A stretch of 64,000 nt of DNA from Cycloclasticus sp. 46_120_T64 (lineage in GTDB: Bacteria; Pseudomonadota; Gammaproteobacteria; Methylococcales; Cycloclasticaceae). This document shows positions 9,617 through 19,770 of the stretch, in pieces (the stretch's first letter is position 1; each line of letters starts with the position of its first letter). The notes beneath the pieces are model-generated. The model ran no database searches, had not been told where the DNA came from, and saw only the letters and a program-made list of their open reading frames with translations. Both the position numbers and the translations under genes were made by a program. The stretch is taken from assembly GCA_002162695.1 (NCBI GenBank), contig MAAM01000005.1, positions 124,001 through 188,000 on the forward strand. The letters run 5' to 3'.

Positions 9617-11149
9617 TTAACTCTTTAATAAGTGACGCGGGCGAATACCCACAATAAATGCGCTAATAATATACAGCAAAAACACTGCAACAATTTCTAA
9701 TCCTAGGTGCAGCGCCCGATCAAACACCCCCCAGGCATACCACTGAGCGGAGCTATAGTCATAGAAATAAATCACTCCCACAATGACGTTGGCAACAACA
9801 ACCCGCAACATAAAACTTAACCAACCTTGTTGCAGCTTAAGAACACCCGCTTTAAGCAGCGCCCTAAACAGCAAAGCGGCATTAATGAAGGCTGCCAATG
9901 AAGTCGCTAACGCCAAACCGGCGTGCTGCAGGAAAAAAACCAGCACAAGACTCATCAGCATATTTGATAACACCGAATACACCCCAATTCTCACCGGCGT
10001 TTTCATATCCTGTCTCGCGGTGAACCCCGGCACCAACACCTTAATCAAAATAAAGGCCGGCAAGCCTATGGCGTAAGCCATTAAGCTTAAGGCCGACATA
10101 TCAACATCTGCGGGAGAAAAAGCATCATATTGAAACAAGGTCGCCAGCATCGGCTGAGCCAAAAAAAATAACGCCAACGCGGCAGGTAAACCGAGTAACA
10201 CCACCCAGCGTAAAGCAGAATCTAAACTGCTAGAAAACTCTTCGTGTTTACCCGCCGCATAACTTTTCGATAAATTTGGCAAGATAGCCGTCGCCAAAGC
10301 GATACCAAAAATACCCAGCGGAAACTCCACCAAACGATCCGAAAAATACAACCAAGAAACACTACCCGCCACCAAGAAAGAGGCTAACACCGTATCTAAC
10401 AACAAATTGAGTTGGGTGATCGATACGCCAAATAGTGCCGGCAACATTAACTTCATTATTTTACGCACCCCAGCGTGATCACGATCATAACGCAGCCTCG
10501 GTAATAATCCGAGCTTATATAAGTAGGGAAATTGGAACAGCAATTGCACCACACCCGCCAATAACACCCCCCAAGCTAACGCCATGACTGGCTGTTCCAA
10601 CAACGGCGACAAGAAAAAAACGGCGCCCAATAAGGAAAGGTTAAGAAAAACGGGGGTGAATGCCGGCACCGCAAACTTACCAAAGGTATTGAGTACCCCT
10701 CCCGCCATCGCCGTCAAGGAGATAAAAAACAAATACGGGAAGGTCAGGCGCAACATCTCAACCGTCATCTCATGACGAGGGCCCTCGCTAACAAAGCCTG
10801 GGGCAAACAAATAAATCAATAAGGGCGCCGCGAACACACCAACAATGCTAATGAGAAATAAAGTCGCCGCTAGGGTTCCCGCCGTCTTCTCAATCAACTC
10901 TTTCAACGCCTCAGTTGAGCGTGTTTCTTTATACTCGGACAACACCGGCACAAACGCCTGCGAAAATGCGCCCTCGGCAAATAACCGACGCATAAAGTTA
11001 GGGATTTTAAAGGCCACAAAAAAAGCATCAGTAGCGGCATCTGCGCCAAAAAAACGCGCAATAACAATATCTCGAACGAAACCAAGAACCCTTGATAACA
11101 TCGTCATGCTGCCGACAACCGCAGTTGATTTTAGAAGTGATTTGCTCAG
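9617..11149 (-). CDS. murJ: Lipid II flippase MurJ, probable CTG start
   Basis: MurJ (MviN) flips lipid II across the inner membrane for peptidoglycan synthesis. About 14 membrane segments are visible, and the N-terminal block SMTMLSRVLGFVRDIVIARFFG is diagnostic. The first in-frame ATG (11107) lies too late: the frame upstream encodes SKSLLKSTAVVG, which matches the conserved N-terminus of family members. The frame is closed by TAA at 11171-11173. Between that stop and the first ATG there is no ATG, GTG or TTG. CTG at 11147-11149, with a CGAGA element about eight bases upstream, gives a 510-residue protein, almost the E. coli length of 511. The CTG start is inference; ATT at 11167 is an alternative. 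ribF follows after 8 bp. Confidence 0.93.
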   Translation of the reverse strand: MSKSLLKSTAVVGSMTMLSRVLGFVRDIVIARFFGADAATDAFFVAFKIPNFMRRLFAEGAFSQAFVPVLSEYKETRSTEALKELIEKTAGTLAATLFLISIVGVFAAPLLIYLFAPGFVSEGPRHEMTVEMLRLTFPYLFFISLTAMAGGVLNTFGKFAVPAFTPVFLNLSLLGAVFFLSPLLEQPVMALAWGVLLAGVVQLLFQFPYLYKLGLLPRLRYDRDHAGVRKIMKLMLPALFGVSITQLNLLLDTVLASFLVAGSVSWLYFSDRLVEFPLGIFGIALATAILPNLSKSYAAGKHEEFSSSLDSALRWVVLLGLPAALALFFLAQPMLATLFQYDAFSPADVDMSALSLMAYAIGLPAFILIKVLVPGFTARQDMKTPVRIGVYSVLSNMLMSLVLVFFLQHAGLALATSLAAFINAALLFRALLKAGVLKLQQGWLSFMLRVVVANVIVGVIYFYDYSSAQWYAWGVFDRALHLGLEIVAVFLLYIISAFIVGIRPRHLLKS

Positions 11150-11357
11150 CGTAGTTTCTCGGTAAATTAAAAATTAATTATAAAGTGATGAGCCGTGGAA
11201 CACAGGAAATATTGAAAGAATCACTATTCGCGCCATAAAAATGAATTGAACTATTAATACATTCAAGTACTCTATCTAGTATCGAAGCTCATGAAGAGCC
11301 GTTGTGTCAGCGCTACTAATGCTTAGGCAAGCATCAACGATATATAAAGGATTTATT

Positions 11358-11561
11358 ATGCAATTACCAGACTGGCTTTACGAGACCATGCCGTTTATTT
11401 ACTTTACTCTTGGCTTCGCAAGCGCACAAATTGACTACGGGCAAATATCATCCGCCATGTTTTTTGCCATCACGCTTTATGTTCACGTATCCAGATACAG
11501 CAATCGCCAACGTATCAACAAAGCACGTAAATATGGGCAAACTAAGGCCACATCTATTTAA
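11358..11561 (+). CDS. Small membrane-associated protein, unknown
   Basis: A 67-residue protein starting MQLPDWLYETMPFIYFTLG, with a hydrophobic central part that could form one or two membrane segments and a basic C-terminal tail (RQRINKARKYG). AAAGG at 11346-11350 is well placed for ATG 11358, so I prefer this to the longer frame that opens at 11304. It sits between the divergent murJ gene and rpsT. I recall similar short WLYE-type hydrophobic proteins in other gammaproteobacteria but cannot assign a function. Confidence 0.6.
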   Translation: MQLPDWLYETMPFIYFTLGFASAQIDYGQISSAMFFAITLYVHVSRYSNRQRINKARKYGQTKATSI

Positions 11562-11614
11562 CAAAGACAAATCATACCGGCATATGCCTTGTAGTTAAGT
11601 CTCGCTGCTAACAC

Positions 11615-11643
11615 TTGACAAACAGAGGAATTTCCATCAGAAT
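11615..11643 (+). promoter_or_regulatory. Probable sigma70 promoter of rpsT
   Basis: TTGACA (11615-11620) is a perfect -35 element, followed after 17 bp by CAGAAT (11638-11643) as a plausible -10. It lies about 35 bp before the rpsT start codon. Confidence 0.55.
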
Positions 11644-11678
11644 GCCGGATCTTACATACAATATTCAGAGGATTCACC

Positions 11679-11948
11679 TTGGCTAACAGTGCACAAGCGT
11701 TAAAACGCGCCAAACAAGCAGAAAAAAGTCGCCAACAAAACATGACTTTACGTTCTAGACTACGTACTAAAATCAAAAGTGTTGTTTATAGTGCAGAAGA
11801 AGGAAACACTGAAGCAACTACGAGCGCATATAAAGAAGCCGTTCCGTATATTGATTCAGCCGTTAACAAGGGCTTAATCCACAGAAACAAAGCCGCTCGC
11901 TTAAAGAGCCGCTTAAATGCTCGCATTGTGAAATTACAGCAAGCATAG
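11679..11948 (+). CDS. rpsT: 30S ribosomal protein S20
   Basis: S20 binds 16S rRNA early in assembly of the small subunit. The protein has 89 residues, is highly basic and helical, and starts with the typical ANSAQALKRAKQAEK. The start codon is TTG at 11679-11681 with AGAGGA at 11667-11672. A TTG start is also used by E. coli rpsT, where it is linked to autoregulation of translation. The gene is monocistronic, with a good promoter upstream and a strong terminator downstream. Confidence 0.98.
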   Translation: MANSAQALKRAKQAEKSRQQNMTLRSRLRTKIKSVVYSAEEGNTEATTSAYKEAVPYIDSAVNKGLIHRNKAARLKSRLNARIVKLQQA

Positions 11949-11963
11949 AATTATTCAATTCAA

Positions 11964-11993
11964 TAAAAAACCGACCTCAGGGTCGGTTTTTTA
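11964..11993. terminator. Bidirectional terminator between rpsT and proB
   Basis: A perfect CCGACC/GGTCGG stem (11971-11976 and 11981-11986, loop TCAG) is flanked by A-runs on the left and T-runs on the right. It can serve both rpsT on the plus strand and proB on the minus strand. Confidence 0.92.
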
Positions 11994-12013
11994 TTGCCTA
12001 AAAATCGAGAGAC

Positions 12014-13138
12014 TCACAACAACACCAAATTATCTCGATGTATTAATTCTGGCTCAGCCACAAAACCAAGCAAAGCTTCTATTTCCGAACTATTACGACG
12101 CTTTATCGCTGCAACATCTACCGACGCATAATTAACCAAGCCACGAGCAAGCGCCTGCCCATCCTCAGCCACACAAACCACCAGATCACCACGATTAAAC
12201 TCACCCGTCACCGCCAACACACCGATTGACAACAAACTGACACCGGACCTCTTCAGCGCAGTCACCGCCCCCATATCCAGCACCAAGCTCCCTTTAACAT
12301 CCAGCTGAGCACTCAACCAACGTTTACGCGCCGAAACAGGCGCCTCATCTGGCACCAGCAGGGTACCTACCGCACAGCCCTCAATAGAATCCAAAATAAC
12401 ACGCGACCTTAAACCTGGCACAATCATCGTTGCCGCACCCGAGCGAGCCGCCATCCTAGCCGCCGTTAACTTTGTTTGCATACCACCGCGCCCTAGCGCT
12501 CCCGAACTACCACCAGCCGCCAAGTCCAAACTCGGGTCACTAACACTCGCCAAACCCAACAATTTTGCAGCCGAACTTACTCGAGGGTCCGCATCAAAAA
12601 AACCTTCTTGATCGGTCAGGATCATCAGTAAATCGGCCTCGACCAAGTTCGCAATAATGGCCGCCAAGGTATCGTTATCACCCACCCTCAGCTCATCATT
12701 TGCAACCACATCATTTTCATTAATAATCGGCACTACCGATAAACTCAACAAGGTTTTAATGGTTGCGCGAGCATTCAAGTAGCGAGTGCGATTTGATAGA
12801 TCATCGTGCGTCAATAAGACTTGCGCGGTCTTAAAACCCCGCGCCTGAAAGCTCTGCTCGTAGGCCTGAATAAGCCCCATCTGACCAACCGATGCTGCCG
12901 CTTGCAACTGATGAAGCGCATGCGGCCTCGATTGCCAACCCAGCCTAACCATGCCTTCAGCAACAGAACCCGAAGACACAATAATGACATCAACACCACG
13001 GGACTTAAGCTCACTAACTTGCTTAACCCAATCATTAATGGCCGCATGGTTTAAGCCCTGACCATTATCGGTCAACACCGCACTACCAATTTTAATAACG
13101 CAGCAGCCAGCCTTCTTCAGATCTGCTCTTGATTTCAT
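12014..13138 (-). CDS. proB: Glutamate 5-kinase
   Basis: ProB phosphorylates glutamate to gamma-glutamyl phosphate, the first and feedback-controlled step of proline synthesis. The 374 residues comprise an amino-acid kinase domain (CCVIKIGSAVLTD; IVSSGSVAEGM; INENDVVANDELRVGDNDTLAA; GRGGMQTKLTAA) and a C-terminal PUA domain (from about residue 280). It lies 8 bp after obgE, and the pair is likely cotranscribed. proA is not in this window. Confidence 0.97.
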   Translation of the reverse strand: MKSRADLKKAGCCVIKIGSAVLTDNGQGLNHAAINDWVKQVSELKSRGVDVIIVSSGSVAEGMVRLGWQSRPHALHQLQAAASVGQMGLIQAYEQSFQARGFKTAQVLLTHDDLSNRTRYLNARATIKTLLSLSVVPIINENDVVANDELRVGDNDTLAAIIANLVEADLLMILTDQEGFFDADPRVSSAAKLLGLASVSDPSLDLAAGGSSGALGRGGMQTKLTAARMAARSGAATMIVPGLRSRVILDSIEGCAVGTLLVPDEAPVSARKRWLSAQLDVKGSLVLDMGAVTALKRSGVSLLSIGVLAVTGEFNRGDLVVCVAEDGQALARGLVNYASVDVAAIKRRNSSEIEALLGFVAEPELIHRDNLVLL

Positions 13139-13146
13139 TTTATCGA

Positions 13147-14238
<1,092 letters not shown>

Positions 14239-14285
14239 TTATTTGATAGCCACCAATCGGCGTGACAACCTATTCTTTGGCGCAA

Positions 14286-14316
14286 TAAAAAACCCTGCCA
14301 AAGACAGGGTTTTTTA
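14286..14316 (-). terminator. Terminator downstream of rpmA
   Basis: The stem AACCCTG/CAGGGTT (14291-14297 and 14305-14311, seven-base loop) is bordered by A- and T-runs, so it works in either direction. On the minus strand it ends the rplU-rpmA transcript ahead of obgE. Confidence 0.85.
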
Positions 14317-14361
14317 AAAATACGTACCTGCCGTTATTACCGCAGCGCGCTGTTTAATTAA

Positions 14362-14619
14362 TTAAACAGCTTCGATACGAATATATTTTCTGCGTTTCGG
14401 GCCTTTAACTTCAAAAACTACCGTACCGGCTTCTGTTGCAAACAATGTATGGTCTTTACCACAACCAACATTTTCACCTGCGTGGAAGCGTGTACCACGT
14501 TGACGAACTAAAATATTGCCAGCCAATACGGCTTGACCACCATAGCGCTTAACGCCAAGTCGTTTTGACTCGGAATCGCGACCGTTTCTAGTACTACCGC
14601 CTGCTTTCTTATGTGCCAT
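14362..14619 (-). CDS. rpmA: 50S ribosomal protein L27
   Basis: L27 reaches toward the peptidyl transferase centre with its N-terminus. The 85 residues start [16 protein letters not shown] and continue with [24 protein letters not shown]-type conserved sequence. No N-terminal extension of the kind cleaved in Firmicutes is present. It follows rplU after 18 bp. Confidence 0.98.
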   Translation of the reverse strand: MAHKKAGGSTRNGRDSESKRLGVKRYGGQAVLAGNILVRQRGTRFHAGENVGCGKDHTLFATEAGTVVFEVKGPKRRKYIRIEAV

Positions 14620-14637
14620 GAATCTATCCTTTTTATA

Positions 14638-14952
14638 CTAAGCTGCTGAAATACCAGTAATGAGAACCTCAGTAAAGTACTGACGGTGACCCATTTTTTT
14701 CATATGGTGTTTTCTACGTTTAAATTTAATGATATGAACTTTCTTGTGACGACCTTGAGACTTAATCGTTGCGGTTACTTTAGCGCCGTCAAGATTAGGT
14801 GTTCCAACTTTAAGGCCTTCATCACCATTTACTAATAAAACTGAATCGAAAGTAAACTCACTACCTTCTTCTACATCCAGTTTTTCGATCTTAAGGTAAT
14901 CACCCACGGCTACTTTATATTGTTTACCGCCTGTTTGAATTACTGCGTACAT
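14638..14952 (-). CDS. rplU: 50S ribosomal protein L21
   Basis: L21 binds 23S rRNA in the large subunit. The 104 residues start [18 protein letters not shown] and contain the basic [22 protein letters not shown] block diagnostic of L21. It is the first gene of the rplU-rpmA unit and has a strong promoter just upstream. Confidence 0.98.
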   Translation of the reverse strand: MYAVIQTGGKQYKVAVGDYLKIEKLDVEEGSEFTFDSVLLVNGDEGLKVGTPNLDGAKVTATIKSQGRHKKVHIIKFKRRKHHMKKMGHRQYFTEVLITGISAA

Positions 14953-14998
14953 GGTCTAATAACTCCCGAGTTTGTGGGTGGTTTTAAAAAAGAGGCGA

Positions 14999-15027
14999 AT
15001 TTTAGCCTTTCGAGCGCCATTGGTCAA
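14999..15027 (-). promoter_or_regulatory. Sigma70 promoter of rplU-rpmA
   Basis: Read on the minus strand, TTGACC (15027-15022) is followed after exactly 17 bp by TAAAAT (15004-14999), about 47 bp before the rplU start codon. Both hexamers match the consensus at five of six positions. Confidence 0.7.
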
Positions 15028-15121
15028 TGCTAAATCAACAAGGAAAAGCATTTTCTTATATTGGCACTCATTAGTTGTTATTATACGCGCTGATTCAATT
15101 CACCACTAAATTATTCAGCCC

Positions 15122-16126
15122 ATGAGCAGCTCAAACACACCGCACACCCCTGAAAAAGTAGATTTTAAAGCCATTCAGCAACTGATGTCTCCTGCAATGA
15201 CTGCCGTTGACCAAGAGATTTTGCAGCAATTAAACTCTGATGTCGTACTCATCAATCAAATTGGCTTTCATATCGTTAACAGCGGTGGCAAACGCCTGAG
15301 GCCGATGCTAGTAGCGCTCACCGCTCGCGCTCTGGGTTATCAAGGCGCTCAACACACCACCCTCGCCGCCGTTATCGAATTCATCCATACCGCCACTTTA
15401 CTGCATGACGATGTTGTCGACGAGTCGGACATGAGACGCGGCGACGATACCGCCAATGCGATATGGGGTAATGCGGCAAGCGTACTCGTTGGCGACTTTT
15501 TATACTCCCGCGCATTTGAAATGATGGTCGGCGTCAATAATATGCGGGTGATGGATATTTTATCCCACACCACCAACGCAATCGCCGAAGGTGAGGTTTT
15601 ACAACTACTGAATATCAACAACCCCGATACCAGTGAAGCTCAGTATTTAGAAGTGATTCGCCGAAAAACCGCCAAACTTTTTGAGGCTGCGACCCAACTT
15701 GGCGCGGTACTAGCCGGTGAAGATGAAAAAACTGAAGCGGCCCTGGCGACTTACGGCCTACACCTAGGCAACGCCTTCCAAATTATGGACGACATGCTTG
15801 ATTACATGGCGGACGCCGAACAACTCGGTAAAAACCTAGGGGATGATTTAGCGGAGGGGAAACCCACCCTGCCGCTCATTCACGCCATGTGCCACGGCAC
15901 AGACGAGCAAACAAACTTCATCAAAGACGCCATTAAAAATGGCAACCGCGAAGCCTATACAGAGATATTGGCCATCATAAAGTCCACAGGCTCCTTAGAT
16001 TACACCGCCGAATTTGCCAAAAAAGAGGCACTACTCGCCATCACTGCACTCAGTAACATCGCAGATAACGAACACAAAAAAGCCATGCAGGAACTGGCTT
16101 TATTTTCCATTCAACGTAGTTATTAA
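15122..16126 (+). CDS. ispB: Octaprenyl diphosphate synthase
   Basis: IspB makes the long polyprenyl side chain of ubiquinone by adding isopentenyl units. The 334 residues carry both aspartate-rich motifs: LLHDDVVDESDMRRG (first) and FQIMDDMLDY (second). GGKRLRPML near residue 55 binds the pyrophosphate. It is divergent from rplU, a position shared with E. coli and Pseudomonas. The chain length is inferred from the family, not visible. Confidence 0.95.
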   Translation: MSSSNTPHTPEKVDFKAIQQLMSPAMTAVDQEILQQLNSDVVLINQIGFHIVNSGGKRLRPMLVALTARALGYQGAQHTTLAAVIEFIHTATLLHDDVVDESDMRRGDDTANAIWGNAASVLVGDFLYSRAFEMMVGVNNMRVMDILSHTTNAIAEGEVLQLLNINNPDTSEAQYLEVIRRKTAKLFEAATQLGAVLAGEDEKTEAALATYGLHLGNAFQIMDDMLDYMADAEQLGKNLGDDLAEGKPTLPLIHAMCHGTDEQTNFIKDAIKNGNREAYTEILAIIKSTGSLDYTAEFAKKEALLAITALSNIADNEHKKAMQELALFSIQRSY

Positions 16127-16200
16127 CAATTTATTTGACTTAGAGTCCTTGTTATAATCACTTAACCTTTAAACATTAAAACAATCACAGAGCGTATTTT

Positions 16201-17646
16201 ATGAGTGTAGAGCAACACGACCAGTATTTAGCAGAGTGGGAAAACCGCCAAGAAGTGGCCGAAACAATGATCCCCATTATTGGTAAAATGTACCGCAGCA
16301 GCGGCGTCGTACTGAAAATTTACGGCCGCACACTCATCAACGCATCACCGGTTACCCTACTTAAATTACACCGTTATGTACGCCAGTTTGAAAACAAGGA
16401 ATTATCGATTCACGACAGTTTCAAAGTTTTAATTGCTCTGCAAAAAATGGAACTCGGCCCAGTTCGCATCGATCTTGGTATTTTGGCGACCCAGTTCAAT
16501 AACGACACTCAGGGGCTCAGCTTAGAGGACTTTCTTGCGGAAAAACTGAATAACGGCCTTAGCCAGGTTAAAGCTCAATTCGATGCCGAAGCAACCGACG
16601 TTGTGCTGTACGGTTTTGGTCGCATTGGCCGCTTACTCGCTCGTTTATTAATTGAACGTACCGGCTCAGGTAATAAAATGCGTTTACGCGCGATTGTTGT
16701 ACGTAAAGGTGGCGATAACGACTTACAGAAACGCGCCAGTTTATTACGTCGCGACTCTGTTCACGGTTCATTCAAAGGCACCATCAAGGTGGATGAAGAA
16801 AACAACCGCATTATGGCCAACGGCAACCTCATTCAGGTTATTTACGCCAGCCACCCAAAAGAAATCGACTATACCCAATACGGCATTAATAATGCGTTGA
16901 TTGTTGATAATACCGGTATTCGTCGTGATGAAGCCGAGCTAAGCGAGCACTTTTTAGCAAAAGGCGCGGCCAAAGCATTATTAACTGCGCCAGGCAAGGA
17001 CGTTAAAAACATCGTATTCGGCGTAAACACCGACGACATCAAACCTGAGGACAAGATTATCTCAGCGGCGAGCTGCACAACCAATGCAATCACCCCGACA
17101 TTAAAAGCCATCAACGATGAGTTTGGCATCATCAAAGGCCACGTGGAAACCGTCCACTCCTACACCAACGATCAAAACCTGATTGATAACTACCACAAAG
17201 GTGAACGCCGAGGACGCGCCGCCGCATTAAACATGGTGTTAACTGAAACAGGGGCCGCTAAAGCCGTCTCCAAGGCATTACCTGAACTAGAAGGCAAGCT
17301 AACGGGCAACGCTATCCGTGTTCCGACACCCAACGTTTCGATGGCGATTCTTAACCTTCACCTAGAAAAAGACACCGACAAACGTTCATTGAATAGTTTT
17401 TTACGTGAAATATCCCTGCATTCACCGATGCGTGAACAAATTGACTTCACCACCTCAACTGAAATCGTTTCAACCGATTTAGTGGGTGCGCGTAAGGCTT
17501 GTACGATTGACTCAAAAGCCACCATCGCCACCGACAACTCATGCGTGTTGTACCTCTGGTATGACAACGAGTTTGGTTATAGCTGCCAAGTAATTCGAGT
17601 CATGCAAAAAATGGCGGGCTTAGACTTCCCATCGTTACCGGCATAA
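16201..17646 (+). CDS. Glyceraldehyde-3-phosphate dehydrogenase, long form
   Basis: A 481-residue GAPDH-type protein. A typical GAPDH core begins near residue 128 (VVLYGFGRIGRLLARLLIE, the NAD-binding turn) and has catalytic Cys292 in SAASCTTNAITP, the VHSYTNDQ segment and the C-terminal WYDNEFGYS. An extra helical region of about 125 residues precedes the core. Long GAPDHs of this kind are known in Pseudomonas and relatives beside the normal ~335-residue enzyme and may work in gluconeogenesis; that role is inference here. A terminator shared with the convergent acs gene follows. Confidence 0.92.
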   Translation: MSVEQHDQYLAEWENRQEVAETMIPIIGKMYRSSGVVLKIYGRTLINASPVTLLKLHRYVRQFENKELSIHDSFKVLIALQKMELGPVRIDLGILATQFNNDTQGLSLEDFLAEKLNNGLSQVKAQFDAEATDVVLYGFGRIGRLLARLLIERTGSGNKMRLRAIVVRKGGDNDLQKRASLLRRDSVHGSFKGTIKVDEENNRIMANGNLIQVIYASHPKEIDYTQYGINNALIVDNTGIRRDEAELSEHFLAKGAAKALLTAPGKDVKNIVFGVNTDDIKPEDKIISAASCTTNAITPTLKAINDEFGIIKGHVETVHSYTNDQNLIDNYHKGERRGRAAALNMVLTETGAAKAVSKALPELEGKLTGNAIRVPTPNVSMAILNLHLEKDTDKRSLNSFLREISLHSPMREQIDFTTSTEIVSTDLVGARKACTIDSKATIATDNSCVLYLWYDNEFGYSCQVIRVMQKMAGLDFPSLPA

Positions 17647-17671
17647 CACTACCGCGTTTGTAAACACAAAA

Positions 17672-17698
17672 AAACCCGCTAACAATAGCGGGTTTTTT
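17672..17698. terminator. Bidirectional terminator between gap and acs
   Basis: A perfect ten-base stem, AAACCCGCTA/TAGCGGGTTT (17672-17681 and 17686-17695, loop ACAA), with flanking A- and T-runs between two convergent genes. Confidence 0.93.
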
Positions 17699-17714
17699 TA
17701 TAGTACCGTTTGGG

Positions 17715-19655
17715 CTACTTATTCGGTCGAGTCTGCACCAAGTCATCCACCACTGAAGGATCCGCAAGCGTAGAGGTATCGCCTAATTCATCAATCAAGT
17801 TCTCCGCAATCTTACGCAAAATCCTACGCATAATCTTACCAGAACGTGTTTTAGGCAAACCCGGTGCCCACTGAATAATATCAGGTGATGCAATCGGGCC
17901 AATTTCTTTACGCACGTGTTGAACCAACTCTTTCATTAACTCATCCGTTGTCTCTACCCCATCCATCAACGTGACATAAGCGTAAATCCCCTGCCCCTTG
18001 ATCTCATGCGGAAAACCGACCACCGCAGCCTCGGCAACCGCCTCATGCAGCACCAAGGCACTTTCAACTTCGGCGGTGCCCATCCGGTGACCAGAGACAT
18101 TGATAACATCATCGACACGGCCAGTAATCCAGTAATGACCATCTTCATCACGGCGCGCACCATCCCCTGGGAAATAATTACCGGGATAATTTGCAAAATA
18201 CGCGTCAATAAAGCGCTGGTGGTCCCCGTATAGAGTTCTAAACATCCCCGGCCAAGGTTTTTTGATAATCAGAATACCTTCAGCGGGATTACCCAACACC
18301 TCATTACCTTCATTATCAACCAACGCGGGTTCCACCCCGAAGAACGGCTGCATTGCCGAGCCAGGTTTTAAATCAGTCGCGCCTGGCAACGGCGTCAACA
18401 TGACTCCACCCGTTTCAGTCTGCCACCAAGTATCAACGATAGGACAGCGGTTCTTACCCACCACACGGTGATACCACTCCCAAGCCTCCGGATTAATCGG
18501 CTCACCCACACTGCCAAGAACCCGTAGGCTCGACAGATCACAATCATTAACCGGCTCTTCGCCTTTCGCCATCAACGCACGAATTGCGGTGGGCGCGGTA
18601 TAAAAAATATTAACCTTATGCTTTTCAACCACTCGCCAGAAACGAGACGCATCGGGGTAAGTAGGAACCCCTTCAAACATCAGTGTTTGCGCACCATTCG
18701 CCAAGGGGCCGTACACGATATACGAATGTCCCGTCACCCAACCAACATCGGCGGTACACCAATAAACGTCGCCGTCATGGTAGTCAAACACATATTTATG
18801 GGTCATCGCCGCATGCAATAAATAACCGCCAGTGGTGTGCACAACGCCTTTCGGCTTACCAGTTGAACCTGAAGTATATAAAATAAATAGCGGGTCTTCC
18901 GCATCCATTTCTTCCGCCGGGCAATCAGCCGACATCGTCGATGCCAACTCGTGATACCAAACATCCCGCCCCTCTGTCCAGCCAACATCACCGCCGCTGC
19001 GCTTAATCACCAACATATGCTCAACCAAGGGCGCCGAAGCAACCGCTTTATCGGCATTGGCCTTCAAAGGAACCGTTTTACCGCCACGAACACTCTCGTC
19101 GGTCACAATTAACAATTTTGTTTCCGAGTCAATCAAACGGTCTTTCAATGCATCCGCAGAAAAACCACCAAAAACCACCGAATGAACCGCACCAATTCGT
19201 GTGCAAGCCAGCATCGCGATCGCCGCTTCGGCCACCATCGGCATATAAATACAAACTCGATCACCTTTTTGCACACCCAAAGACTTCAAGCCATTAGCAA
19301 AACGGCACACTTCGGCGTGTAATTCCTTATAGGTATAGGTTTTATCAACCGAAGGCTCATCGCTTTCCCAAATAATAGCGGGTTGGTCACCACGTTTTTC
19401 TAGGTGTCGATCCAAACAGTTAACACTGACATTCAACTTGCCGCCATCAAACCACTTAATTTCCCCCTGCGGAAAATCATATTGCAGTGTCGTATCCCAG
19501 TCTTTTGACCAAGTTAAAAACTCTTTCGCTTTCTCCGCCCAAAAGCCCTCACTGTCCTCAATTGAACGCTGATAATCGGCTTGATACCTTTCTGCATTGA
19601 TGTGCGCACTCGCTGCAATCTCATTACTGACTTTAAAAATATGACTCTCTGACAC
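17715..19655 (-). CDS. acs: Acetyl-CoA synthetase
   Basis: Acs activates acetate to acetyl-CoA through acetyl-AMP. The 646 residues match the family. Signatures: [20 protein letters not shown] (AMP-binding P-loop), [25 protein letters not shown] and the C-terminal [11 protein letters not shown], whose lysine is the known acetylation-regulated residue of the family. The N-terminal acetyl-CoA synthetase domain ([20 protein letters not shown]) is present. It is a single gene on the minus strand, convergent with gap. Confidence 0.97.
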   Translation of the reverse strand: MSESHIFKVSNEIAASAHINAERYQADYQRSIEDSEGFWAEKAKEFLTWSKDWDTTLQYDFPQGEIKWFDGGKLNVSVNCLDRHLEKRGDQPAIIWESDEPSVDKTYTYKELHAEVCRFANGLKSLGVQKGDRVCIYMPMVAEAAIAMLACTRIGAVHSVVFGGFSADALKDRLIDSETKLLIVTDESVRGGKTVPLKANADKAVASAPLVEHMLVIKRSGGDVGWTEGRDVWYHELASTMSADCPAEEMDAEDPLFILYTSGSTGKPKGVVHTTGGYLLHAAMTHKYVFDYHDGDVYWCTADVGWVTGHSYIVYGPLANGAQTLMFEGVPTYPDASRFWRVVEKHKVNIFYTAPTAIRALMAKGEEPVNDCDLSSLRVLGSVGEPINPEAWEWYHRVVGKNRCPIVDTWWQTETGGVMLTPLPGATDLKPGSAMQPFFGVEPALVDNEGNEVLGNPAEGILIIKKPWPGMFRTLYGDHQRFIDAYFANYPGNYFPGDGARRDEDGHYWITGRVDDVINVSGHRMGTAEVESALVLHEAVAEAAVVGFPHEIKGQGIYAYVTLMDGVETTDELMKELVQHVRKEIGPIASPDIIQWAPGLPKTRSGKIMRRILRKIAENLIDELGDTSTLADPSVVDDLVQTRPNK

Positions 19656-19720
19656 GCTTTATTACCTCTAAAGTTAAATTCATCTACATTCTATACCTTG
19701 CTGTAGAACCACGTCATACA

Positions 19721-19747
19721 AAACTGCCGCTATAAAAGCGGCAGTTT
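19721..19747 (-). terminator. Terminator downstream of phaB
   Basis: The stem CTGCCGCT/AGCGGCAG (19724-19731 and 19737-19744) extends into A/T pairs and is bordered by A-rich and T-rich tails. It lies just after the phaB stop on the minus strand and ahead of acs. Confidence 0.88.
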
Positions 19748-19770
19748 TTATCGTTTTTTATTCATCCAAT

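Noticed and set aside
15061-15086. Promoter TTGGCA...TTATAC before ispB
   Set aside because: The spacer is 14 bp, too short for a reliable call.
16135-16158. Promoter TTGACT...TATAAT before the long GAPDH gene
   Set aside because: The spacing is only 12 bp; the TATAAT may be a real -10, but this -35 pairing is not acceptable.
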